Under the pieces are notes generated by a model. The model searched no databases. It was not told where the DNA came from and saw nothing but the letters and a program-made list of their open reading frames with translations. From contig NZ_QKPO01000027.1 of assembly GCF_003258355.1 (NCBI RefSeq), positions 1-50,289 on the forward strand: a stretch of DNA of 50,289 nucleotides, written 5' to 3'. A program made the position numbers and the translations under genes. Positions 8,241 to 15,390 of this stretch are shown here, piece after piece; the stretch's first letter is position 1, and each line of letters opens with the position of its first letter. This DNA comes from Confluentibacter sediminis (GTDB lineage Bacteria > Bacteroidota > Bacteroidia > Flavobacteriales > Flavobacteriaceae).

Positions 8241-11200
8241 ATGCAACCAACCAAAAAGCAACCGCATACAACAAGTTCTAATTCTCGAAGGGAGTTTATG
8301 CAGCAAATAGCCTTGTGTTATATGGCAGCAAACCTTCCTCTATCATTTTTAGGATGTCAGTCTGATGAAAACATGTTTGTAGGTTCTGGAAAAGTGCCTT
8401 ATAAGGTTTGGGAAGAAATGCTCATGGCTCTACAAACTTGCCCTGATTATTTAGAAGGTCGCATGAAATCATTAGTAGCGTCTAAAAATCCCGAAGCCAT
8501 GTTTAATTTTGTGAGGGATGAGATTTATTTGATGCCAGCAAATAATAATACCATTGGGTATATTGGCACACAATTTAAATGGGGTATTAAGGGAGCACTG
8601 CGCTATGGACTAGCAACACCAAGAGAAAAGGCTGAATTGCTAAATCAAATGTTTACGGACGCTGGGATTACTTCTAAAGTAGTTTTTGAACGAACAACGA
8701 TTACGCCAAAAGAAGCTATGCCGTTCTTTCTTCGTCCCATTCAACGAAAATTTAATGTTGAGGTTTCCAAAAAGCAATGGAATCAATGGAAAAGAGAATT
8801 ACAAATTGAGGATGACATTGATTATAAAATTCCCGTTATAGATCCAGATTTTAAAAAAACAAATGCATTAGCAGAAAAATTATGGGGTTTTATTCCTGAT
8901 AAAGAGAATTTAAACAGATCTAACTTTGATTTTAGATGGGATAATTACCGTACACCAACCGTAGAGTTTCAAATAGACGGTGTTACAAAATATGCACATT
9001 TATTTGATGCAAGCATTCCGTTTGGTGAATTAAAAAACAAAGGGCCTATTTCAGAAGCGAATCCAGTTAAACTAAACGAGGAAACCGTAGAAATAAAAAT
9101 TTCTTATAGAGAAGCTATACACCCTGAAAAAGAAATCGATATGATTTCTGGAACTTGGAAATCAAGAGAATTAATAGGAAGTCAAATCCATTTTGCTTGC
9201 CTCAATGGTTTAAGTTTAGAGCAAAGTGCTGTAACACCAATCGGTAATTTACGCATCTTCACGCCATCACTCGCTTACCAAAATTTTGATGCAACACTTG
9301 AAACCATGCAACAGCATTCATTTATTGCAGATCCTTTTACGTTGGAAGGCGAAAAAATAATACTTCCAGATAATGAAGAATCTCCCATTCTTATAAATAC
9401 TTCAAACTCTCAGCTTGTTAAAACCATAAATCAAGTAGCATTAAAAGTTATTCCTGTAAATAAACCATTGGTAAAAATGGAAGTGAGACCCACAGATATT
9501 TCAGGTAAAATCGTGGAAGGCTTGCAGGCTAGTGATTTCAAGTTTATAGATAATAACCAGCCCATTCAAGTTTTAATGGAATCTAACAGGCCAACGCCTA
9601 AAATCCTCATGCTATACGATGCTTCATTTAGTATGCCTAAAGAATTTTTTGGTGAAAAAATGGATGTTTTCGTAGCAACCCTTAAAGAGAATATTCAATC
9701 AAAATTTCCTGCTGCAATTGTTGATAAATGGAGTACAAAATCCGAATTATTTACTTGGTTACTCAAAGCATCTAAAACCAATTATGACCTTATTGTTTTT
9801 GCAACTGATGGTGATAATGAAGATGCTTTTAACGAAAAAGATCTAGAAATCTATAAAAGTGGACCGCCAGCCATTATTTTGAATGTTAATAAAAGTACAT
9901 CCATATTTAAAAAAGAGACGTTTAAAAAAATGGCAGACATTACTAATGGAAAAGTCTTTAATGCTACAGACCAGAAATCTGCCCTAGATAAGTTAGTGGC
10001 TTTTGTTAATGCCATGGACGTTCCGCCATATACTTTTACATTTTATGCTAGCGATGAGAAGATGCATGAAACTGTTTTGCAAATGGATGATACAAGGCTC
10101 GAAGCAAAATGTAATTATGAATTTCTCGAAAATGCAGATGTAGAGAGTGTGAATCAAGGAATAATAGGAATGTATCTTGATTTAAAAGTCGGGAATTCAC
10201 ATATAAAACGTGTATTGGCAGGTTGGGACCCCCTCACTCAAAACAATCAAAAACCTACTAATATCCATTTTTTAGATGTTAAAAGTCTCGTACTTGGAGG
10301 TACAACTTTTTATTTTGAAGGTGAAGGGCCAACGATGGCAACCTCGCTAGTAGATCTATTAAAGTATAAATTATCTACACGCGATTGGGGAGAAGCGCTT
10401 TTAGAGGATGATATTACGAAAGCAAAATCTGAATTTGAAAAAGGAGGGTTTCAATATCATCCAAATATAGTCCCATTAATGGCACCTATTGATGATGGTA
10501 TTACCAATAGCACCTTCACATTTGCATCAGGAATACGAGTTGGCGTTTGTAAGCAGCAACTTCATATTGAGGACAAAAAAGTCAAACAATCTTTCGATTT
10601 TTTGCCTACTTCCAATTATGTAAGTTTCACTAGCGGTAATGAGAATGCTTTTAAAATCAACCTTAAAAAAACAGCACAACTAGCCATTCGTGAAGCCTAT
10701 CTTTTTAATAGTAGCACGCTTAGCGATCTAAAAGATAAAGTGCTTATTGAAAGAACAAAGGCTATTGTTGATAATTGGTTTGCCAGTGAAGATCGTAATC
10801 AATTAGACCACTACTTTTGGTATGAACGCATATACCGAGGAGATGGTAATTATAAACTATTTGATTCATCAGGCGTTAGTAAAGCTTTTTGGCAAATTAA
10901 CAAACAAGGGGAATTATACGGTGTTTTAAAAGATGGCACTGGTGGTGGATCTAACGAGGATGTCATTGAACAATTATCAAGAATAATGGCAGTTATGTCC
11001 ATCTATATATCCATTATACAAAAAAGTGGTGCACTTAATTCCGTTGGGGCTACTGCCCTAGCTATTGTTGCGGTCTATGGAGTGACATTAACAAAATTAT
11101 ATGCTATAGTTTGTGAAACAATCGTTGTAATGGACGCATCTGGTATGGACTATAAAATTAGGGTTGCCTTAATGGAATTGGCATATAATGTTTATAAGAC

Positions 11201-11306
11201 TATTGCATTTGGATTAGGAGGAGATGCTGGCGCCATCACTGGTGGATTAGATGCCCTTATAGGTATGATGGGAATAGATACAAATCCTTTTAGTTGGAAA
11301 AAATAA
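8241..11306 (+). CDS. Large Tat lipoprotein with transglutaminase-like and VWA-like regions
   Basis: A 1021-residue protein, the largest of the operon. The N-terminus has a twin-arginine motif (SRREFM, Arg16-Arg17) and a lipobox (SFLGC, Cys39), so it is probably exported folded by Tat and then lipidated. Residues about 70-260 resemble a transglutaminase-like core (IKGALRYGLATPREKAELL..MFTDAGI, later YAHLFDASIPFG), but I see no Cys at the usual catalytic position, so it is probably a non-enzymatic fold. Residues about 453-600 look like a von Willebrand A domain with a MIDAS motif DASFS (Asp460, Ser462, Ser464) and ATDGD further on. The last 100 residues are hydrophobic and Gly/Ala-rich (about 930-1015). 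It is the most distinctive protein of the operon; domain calls are by motif only and the function is unknown. Confidence 0.72.
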   Translation: MQPTKKQPHTTSSNSRREFMQQIALCYMAANLPLSFLGCQSDENMFVGSGKVPYKVWEEMLMALQTCPDYLEGRMKSLVASKNPEAMFNFVRDEIYLMPANNNTIGYIGTQFKWGIKGALRYGLATPREKAELLNQMFTDAGITSKVVFERTTITPKEAMPFFLRPIQRKFNVEVSKKQWNQWKRELQIEDDIDYKIPVIDPDFKKTNALAEKLWGFIPDKENLNRSNFDFRWDNYRTPTVEFQIDGVTKYAHLFDASIPFGELKNKGPISEANPVKLNEETVEIKISYREAIHPEKEIDMISGTWKSRELIGSQIHFACLNGLSLEQSAVTPIGNLRIFTPSLAYQNFDATLETMQQHSFIADPFTLEGEKIILPDNEESPILINTSNSQLVKTINQVALKVIPVNKPLVKMEVRPTDISGKIVEGLQASDFKFIDNNQPIQVLMESNRPTPKILMLYDASFSMPKEFFGEKMDVFVATLKENIQSKFPAAIVDKWSTKSELFTWLLKASKTNYDLIVFATDGDNEDAFNEKDLEIYKSGPPAIILNVNKSTSIFKKETFKKMADITNGKVFNATDQKSALDKLVAFVNAMDVPPYTFTFYASDEKMHETVLQMDDTRLEAKCNYEFLENADVESVNQGIIGMYLDLKVGNSHIKRVLAGWDPLTQNNQKPTNIHFLDVKSLVLGGTTFYFEGEGPTMATSLVDLLKYKLSTRDWGEALLEDDITKAKSEFEKGGFQYHPNIVPLMAPIDDGITNSTFTFASGIRVGVCKQQLHIEDKKVKQSFDFLPTSNYVSFTSGNENAFKINLKKTAQLAIREAYLFNSSTLSDLKDKVLIERTKAIVDNWFASEDRNQLDHYFWYERIYRGDGNYKLFDSSGVSKAFWQINKQGELYGVLKDGTGGGSNEDVIEQLSRIMAVMSIYISIIQKSGALNSVGATALAIVAVYGVTLTKLYAIVCETIVVMDASGMDYKIRVALMELAYNVYKTIAFGLGGDAGAITGGLDALIGMMGIDTNPFSWKK

Positions 11307-11315
11307 TATTAATAG

Positions 11316-11807
11316 ATGGAGCTTTTAATTTTTGGATTCACCCATATGCAAATAGCAGGACTCATTTTAATGGTGGTCATGTTGCCATTATTATTTAATA
11401 CGCTCTATATATTGTCTTTGGCCAATAAATCTAAATTATGGCCCAAAGTAAAAGGAAATATTGTAACCGTCTATAATTATGTAAGTTCAAGAGAAATGTT
11501 TTTGGAGTACTGTTACCAAATACAAGGAAAAGAATATAAAAATAAAAGGATCTTTTTTACAAATTCAAATCACTATGAAAGAAAAAGCGCAAGAGAATTT
11601 GAAAAAAAGTATTCTGAAGGTCAAGAAGTTGAGGTTTATTATAATCCGAATAAACACAGCACGTCAGTAATAGAACCTGGAAGAAAAGATGGGGTGCTAG
11701 TATCTATTTTACTAACAGTTATATTTTTTTTATTTGGATACATCGCTTTTTTTGATCAAGAACTTTTTACAGAAATTACAGAAAAACTATTTCAATTATT
11801 TAGCTAA
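11316..11807 (+). CDS. DUF3592-family membrane protein
   Basis: A 163-residue membrane protein with a hydrophobic segment at about 10-35, a soluble middle and a second hydrophobic segment at about 128-146. The middle has the DUF3592 pattern: WPKVKGNIVTVYNY, then YCYQIQGKEYKNKRIFF and EKKYSEGQEVEVYYNPNKH. Function is unknown for the family. It follows the Tat lipoprotein by 9 bp. The 133 bp that follow contain only a 27-codon open frame that I do not trust. Confidence 0.8.
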   Translation: MELLIFGFTHMQIAGLILMVVMLPLLFNTLYILSLANKSKLWPKVKGNIVTVYNYVSSREMFLEYCYQIQGKEYKNKRIFFTNSNHYERKSAREFEKKYSEGQEVEVYYNPNKHSTSVIEPGRKDGVLVSILLTVIFFLFGYIAFFDQELFTEITEKLFQLFS

Positions 11808-11940
11808 AAATGATAATTATGAAAATAACATTACACTCAAAAACAGGCATAGGTAATCTAGTTAAGCTTTTCTCAAACAACAATAACTTATAGACACATT
11901 AACCCAACGCTTAGAAGCTTTGAAAACAAAAACTAAAATT

Positions 11941-12804
11941 ATGAAACCATTCCAAATACTTTCTCTAATACTTATATTTTTTTTAGGATTTGTGAGCTTT
12001 TCACAAACAGCAGAACAGCAAAAAATAATAGAAAAAGCAAAAAAAATGCAAGATAGCATTATGAATACGGCTATGTTTAAAGAGCTACAACAAATAAATG
12101 ACCAAGAAGAAGCTCGAAAAAAAGCAAAAAAAGAGGAAGGAAAAGTAAATGTAAAACAAAAGATTAACTATACAAACTCTAAACCAAAACTAGAAAATTA
12201 CGAATTTGGGGAATTGGAAGTTGCCATTATGGTAATTCCTCTAGGAATGAAAAAGCCTATAAAAATTGGAACTATGGCTAAATCGGGAGATATCAATTTT
12301 GATTTTCCTATAGCACTTAAAAATACATCACAAGAATCATCAAAAATACGAGACGGTATATCTTCGCTATGTGATAAAGATTTAGCTATTATTGAGGAAA
12401 AAGATAATGTCTTATCGCATGAGTCAGGCATCATATCACTTTGGACCAAAGAAAATCGTTTTGTAGGCGATATTTATGCTGTTTCAGATGAAGACTTAAT
12501 TCCTTGGATTGACGATCCGTTTTATGCGAGTCCTATTTTAGGTTCCTACTATAAACTTGTTTATGTAGCTTCAGATTTTCAATATAATACCAATTGTACC
12601 CAAGTACGTATACTCGATGAAGGTAATGCGAAAATTACCTATACCTATAATTTAAACCTAAAATCAGGTTTTAATTTTGTTGAATATAGGATTGAACATA
12701 TTCATAAAAAAAAATCAAATGACATAGCATCATTTCCTGATAAAGTGTCTATAACCTCTGTTAATGGAATCCCAACATGTCAATGGATAGGGCAATATTT
12801 TTAA
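11941..12804 (+). CDS. Exported protein, paralogue of 5325-6059
   Basis: A 287-residue exported protein. I use the ATG at 11941 because it begins a normal signal peptide (MKPFQILSLILIFFLGFVSFSQ); the TTG at 11920 adds a basic leader. After the signal is a Lys/Glu-rich helical stretch (about 20-70) like the one in the first gene of the operon, then a strand-rich domain. The end, YNLNLKSGFNFVEYRI ... FPDKVSITSVNGIPTCQW, parallels the C-terminus of the protein at 5325-6059. It is probably the last gene of the operon, though the 133-bp gap before it could hide a separate promoter. Confidence 0.72.
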   Translation: MKPFQILSLILIFFLGFVSFSQTAEQQKIIEKAKKMQDSIMNTAMFKELQQINDQEEARKKAKKEEGKVNVKQKINYTNSKPKLENYEFGELEVAIMVIPLGMKKPIKIGTMAKSGDINFDFPIALKNTSQESSKIRDGISSLCDKDLAIIEEKDNVLSHESGIISLWTKENRFVGDIYAVSDEDLIPWIDDPFYASPILGSYYKLVYVASDFQYNTNCTQVRILDEGNAKITYTYNLNLKSGFNFVEYRIEHIHKKKSNDIASFPDKVSITSVNGIPTCQWIGQYF

Positions 12805-12918
12805 ATCTTAGTCCATCTTAAAATCTTTCGTTTTATAAAACCATATTTTTTATACAATATAATTTTGGTATTTACATTGTTGGGTTACTATTAAAAAAAT
12901 ACTAATTATTTTAATCAA

Positions 12919-13108
12919 ATTCATATTAATTTATCTTGTTTTATAAATAATACTAAATTATATTTGCACCGTTCTTAAAATAAGGGCAAATCAAAACAAA
13001 AGTTCTTAACAAATAAGTTGCCTATTCTGTTATTAAGAAGTAAATGAACATGTAACTATTTGAATATTAAAAATATATGTTAGGAAACGGCTACCTGCCA
13101 CCCCGACA
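12919..13108 (+). repeat. 190-bp direct repeat, left copy (stable-RNA promoter plus leader)
   Basis: This segment aligns without gaps to 43183-43372, which lies directly upstream of tRNA-Arg. By hand I count 23 differences in 190 positions. Only one falls in the first 100 bases, which cover the promoter (TTG at 12936-12938, TATATTTG at 12959-12966, 20-bp spacer) and the early leader; the rest are spread over the downstream half. Here no tRNA follows; a terminator comes about 20 bp later. Confidence 0.85.
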
Positions 13109-13165
13109 AAATAGTATATCAATCAATATCAAAAACCTGTTAATCGTATGATTTACAGGTTTTTG
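12972..13165 (+). ncRNA. Possible small RNA of about 190 nt
   Basis: A strong Flavobacteria-type promoter (exact TAnnTTTG with a -33 TTG) is followed by about 160 bases with no plausible open frame and then a strong terminator hairpin. Internal pairing is possible: TTCTTA (12972-12977) with TAAGAA (13034-13039), and GGGCAA with TTGCC. The same leader sits before tRNA-Arg at 43.4 kb. It could be a free-standing small RNA (a 6S-like RNA is one candidate to test) or a tRNA locus that lost its tRNA. I cannot assign a family. Confidence 0.4.
13131..13164 (+). terminator. Rho-independent terminator
   Basis: Arms AAAAACCTGT (13131-13140) and ACAGGTTTTT (13155-13164) pair fully; the stem extends inward (AATC/GATT) past one T-T mismatch to a GTAT loop. 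The 3' arm ends in a T run. It would end transcripts from the promoter at 12936-12966. Confidence 0.75.
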
Positions 13166-13213
13166 CATTTTTAAGAATATCATAAGAATACAAAGAATAC
13201 TTACTGTTAAAAA

Positions 13214-13259
13214 GGTCAACAAATCGGATAACAAATTAATTTTTTAAAAAGTGTTGACC
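13214..13259. repeat. Inverted repeat GGTCAACA / TGTTGACC upstream of integrase relic
   Basis: Perfect 8-bp arms at 13214-13221 and 13252-13259 bracket an AT-rich centre containing ACAAATT; AATTGTT follows just outside. This lies 100 bp upstream of an integrase fragment, where attachment or arm sites are often found, so it may be a relic of an attachment site. That is inference. Confidence 0.35.
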
Positions 13260-13361
13260 GAATTGTTAAAATCGAGTAATTTGTCGTGATATTAAATGTA
13301 TCTTTAAAGTGATTTGACTTTCATCTGGTAATAGAACAATTATTAACTTAATGATGAAATC

Positions 13362-13598
13362 ATGAAAACGACAACAACATTCAGTATTCTGTTCTGGGCA
13401 GATTTTTCCAGAGTTAAAGAAAACCAAGCCTCTATTTATGCGCGAATCACGGTCAATGGTAAAAGGGCAACCATTAGTTTAAAACGAAAAGTACCCATTT
13501 CCGATTGGAATGCCCATAAGGGAAGGTCTAGAGGTACTAACCAAAACACAAGAATCCTTAACAATTATTTAGAGGAGGTAAACAGTAGCCTTTTTTAA
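13362..13598 (+). pseudogene. Tyrosine recombinase (integrase), N-terminal fragment only
   Basis: A 78-residue open frame that matches only the start of a Bacteroidota tyrosine site-specific recombinase: the arm DNA-binding domain (FSILFWADFSRV, NQASIYARITVNGKRATISLKRK, ISDWNAHKGR) and the first turns of the next helix (LNNYLEEVNSSLF). The full family is about 400 residues; the core-binding domain and the catalytic R..HxxR..Y region are absent from the following sequence. It is therefore a truncated remnant. It lies next to the left copy of the 190-bp repeat whose other copy abuts tRNA-Arg, as expected of an old integrative element, although the repeat does not include the tRNA itself. Confidence 0.82.
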
Positions 13599-14008
13599 TG
13601 CTGCCAAGACTTAAAATTGGAACAAGACTTGTACCTTGATTAATTTTTATTTTAGGGTTTCTAAAAAGTTAGCTATTGTATAGAAATTCAAAATGAATGT
13701 AAATTGAGATATCCAATATGTTTCATATCCTCAGGACTTGATAAATATTTAGCTTCTGCTTTTATAGCTAAATCCCGCCTTAGTTTTCTTAATATTAACA
13801 ACAGCTAATTTGCTTTGAAACCTTCCTTGAAGGATTTTAAAACTTCTAAGGTTTTGTCGAAACCTCCATTGTTATAAGCACAGGATGTATGTTTGGACCG
13901 ATATAGTTAAGTTTGAAAACACATCTTTGATTTAGTTCTATATTTATTATTATAAAATATCAGTATGATTCCAAGAGTTAATTCGATGATTTGGATTGTC
14001 TGAGAATG
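13599..14008. other. Decayed DNA between integrase relic and exopolysaccharide locus
   Basis: No intact gene. On the minus strand, around 13700-13880, short protein-like runs appear in two frames (GGFDKTLEVLKSFKEGFKAN ending in a stop, then LAIKAEAKYLSSPEDMKHIG), which suggests a broken gene, but I cannot identify it. No clear terminator for the minus-strand gene ending at 14009 is visible. Confidence 0.45.
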
Positions 14009-15211
14009 TTAAGCCGCTTTTTGATTTAAGACAAACTGTGCTTCTATAAATTCTTGATTATTTGCAGTTTTCCTATGTCTATAAACCCAAGCTATTTGGA
14101 ATAATTGCCCCACAATCTTAAAAGAATCTTTCATGGACAATTTTGAGCCATCCGCATGTATCCATCTTTTTAAAGGTTGTTCGCATATTAATTTTTTCGC
14201 TTTCTCAGTGGTATAATAAAAAGCCATTCTTTTAAATATTTCTACATCAAAAATCCATTTCGTAACAAATTTTTCACCAAACGACAATTCGATAACATCT
14301 TTATGGAAAATCTTGGCACCACATTGCGTGTCTTTAAATTCCATTCCTAAAATCTTTCTAATGATAAAATTGATAGTTAAGCTAATAATTTTTCTTGCGG
14401 ACTCTTTTGTTATATTGGCACCCATTCTACTAATTCTAGAACCACTCACTATTTTAAAATTAGAGGTTTCAATGGTGGTTACTAAATCATCAAAGTCGGC
14501 TAAATCTGTAGATAAATCGGCATCTAAAAAACCAATGTAATCTAAGTCTTCATGTTTGGCCATATGTAACATTCCTAATCTTACAGCCTCAGCTTTTCCA
14601 CCATTTTTTTCACAATCGTAAACGGTAATGAAGTTTTCTCGTCCTTTTCTTAAATTGTTTAAAACTTCAAGCGTATTGTCTTTGCTACCATCATTGACAA
14701 AACATAGATGATAACCAGAATGTTTCTCTATAAAATCTGTAAATTCCGTACTTAAAAGTCTTTCTTCTTCATTGTAACATGGGATAACGACTCCGACACA
14801 ACGTTGCTCAATAATTATGTTGTTTGAAGGATTTACCAAATCAACATTTGTTGGAATGCCTATGAGTCTTTTAACTCGTGCACAAATTTCATTAAGGCTT
14901 AATGGCTTTTTCATATAATCATTAATGCCTAAATCGAAACCTTCAGTGATGATAGCGTCATTTGTATTGCCGGACAAAACCATGATGGGCGTTGTTGGCT
15001 TATTTGAAGTTCTTACATGCTTTACAATGTCTAAACCTGAAATACCAGGCATATTAATGTCTACAATTATTAAATCGGGATTAAAGGAATTAAATAATTC
15101 GATTCCTTTAGTGGCATCTGTTTCTATCTTAACGTCATAACCCAATGCTACTAATCTTTTTTGTAATGGTAACAATACTAACTGTTGATCATCTATGGCT
15201 AATACCTTCAT
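14009..15211 (-). CDS. Receiver domain fused to family 2 glycosyltransferase
   Basis: A 400-residue two-domain protein. Residues 1-118 are a complete receiver domain: Asp7-Asp8, phospho-acceptor Asp51 (IIVDINMPG), Ser80 and Lys102 (YMKKP). Residues about 138-385 are a GT2 catalytic domain: VVIPCYNEEE, FVNDGSKDNT, NGGKAEAVRLG, FLDADLSTD (likely metal-binding DxD, Asp230/Asp232), VSGSR and KWIFDVEIFKR, a set resembling dolichyl/polyprenyl-phosphate glucosyltransferases of the ALG5/DPM type. No membrane segment is obvious. I infer that phosphorylation of the receiver controls sugar transfer, perhaps onto a lipid carrier for the neighbouring polysaccharide system. The kinase is unknown; those at 37786-41959 are candidates. 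It is divergent from the large GT-C-like gene and has an operator-like repeat and an exact TACTTTTG -7 box upstream. Confidence 0.9.
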   Translation of the reverse strand: MKVLAIDDQQLVLLPLQKRLVALGYDVKIETDATKGIELFNSFNPDLIIVDINMPGISGLDIVKHVRTSNKPTTPIMVLSGNTNDAIITEGFDLGINDYMKKPLSLNEICARVKRLIGIPTNVDLVNPSNNIIIEQRCVGVVIPCYNEEERLLSTEFTDFIEKHSGYHLCFVNDGSKDNTLEVLNNLRKGRENFITVYDCEKNGGKAEAVRLGMLHMAKHEDLDYIGFLDADLSTDLADFDDLVTTIETSNFKIVSGSRISRMGANITKESARKIISLTINFIIRKILGMEFKDTQCGAKIFHKDVIELSFGEKFVTKWIFDVEIFKRMAFYYTTEKAKKLICEQPLKRWIHADGSKLSMKDSFKIVGQLFQIAWVYRHRKTANNQEFIEAQFVLNQKAA

Positions 15212-15240
15212 AATTTAAGTTTTTGTGATTATTTACAGGA

Positions 15241-15332
15241 CAAAAGTAATTAGACAATACATGTTTAAAACGATCCTTAGTTAAAACAATAGGTTTGTTT
15301 AGACGAGTGGTATTTTTGTGTAGATAATTAAA
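15241..15332 (-). promoter_or_regulatory. Putative LytTR operator and promoter for the receiver-GT2 gene
   Basis: Read on the minus strand, the half-sites are TTTAATTATCTACA (15319-15332) and ACCACTCGTCTAAA (15298-15311), 21 bp apart. An exact -7 box TACTTTTG lies at 15241-15248, about 25 bp before the TSS-to-ATG region. The gap from 15298 to the box is 49 bp, one operator period longer than at the other sites; a weak third half-site (ending AACTAAG, 15276-15289) would restore the 27-bp spacing. The divergent gene at 15391 may share the site. Confidence 0.65.
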
Positions 15333-15390
15333 TAAGATACAGTAATTAAATTATTTATATTTACATGTAGCTATTGCCGTTCATTATTAA

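Noticed and set aside
11810-11893. 27-codon open frame between the DUF3592 gene and the last exported-protein gene
   Set aside because: Too short, no recognisable motif, and no sign of its own start signal.
13362-13598. The integrase fragment as a complete small DNA-binding protein
   Set aside because: It stops in the middle of a helix of the well-known recombinase layout; decay is the simpler explanation.
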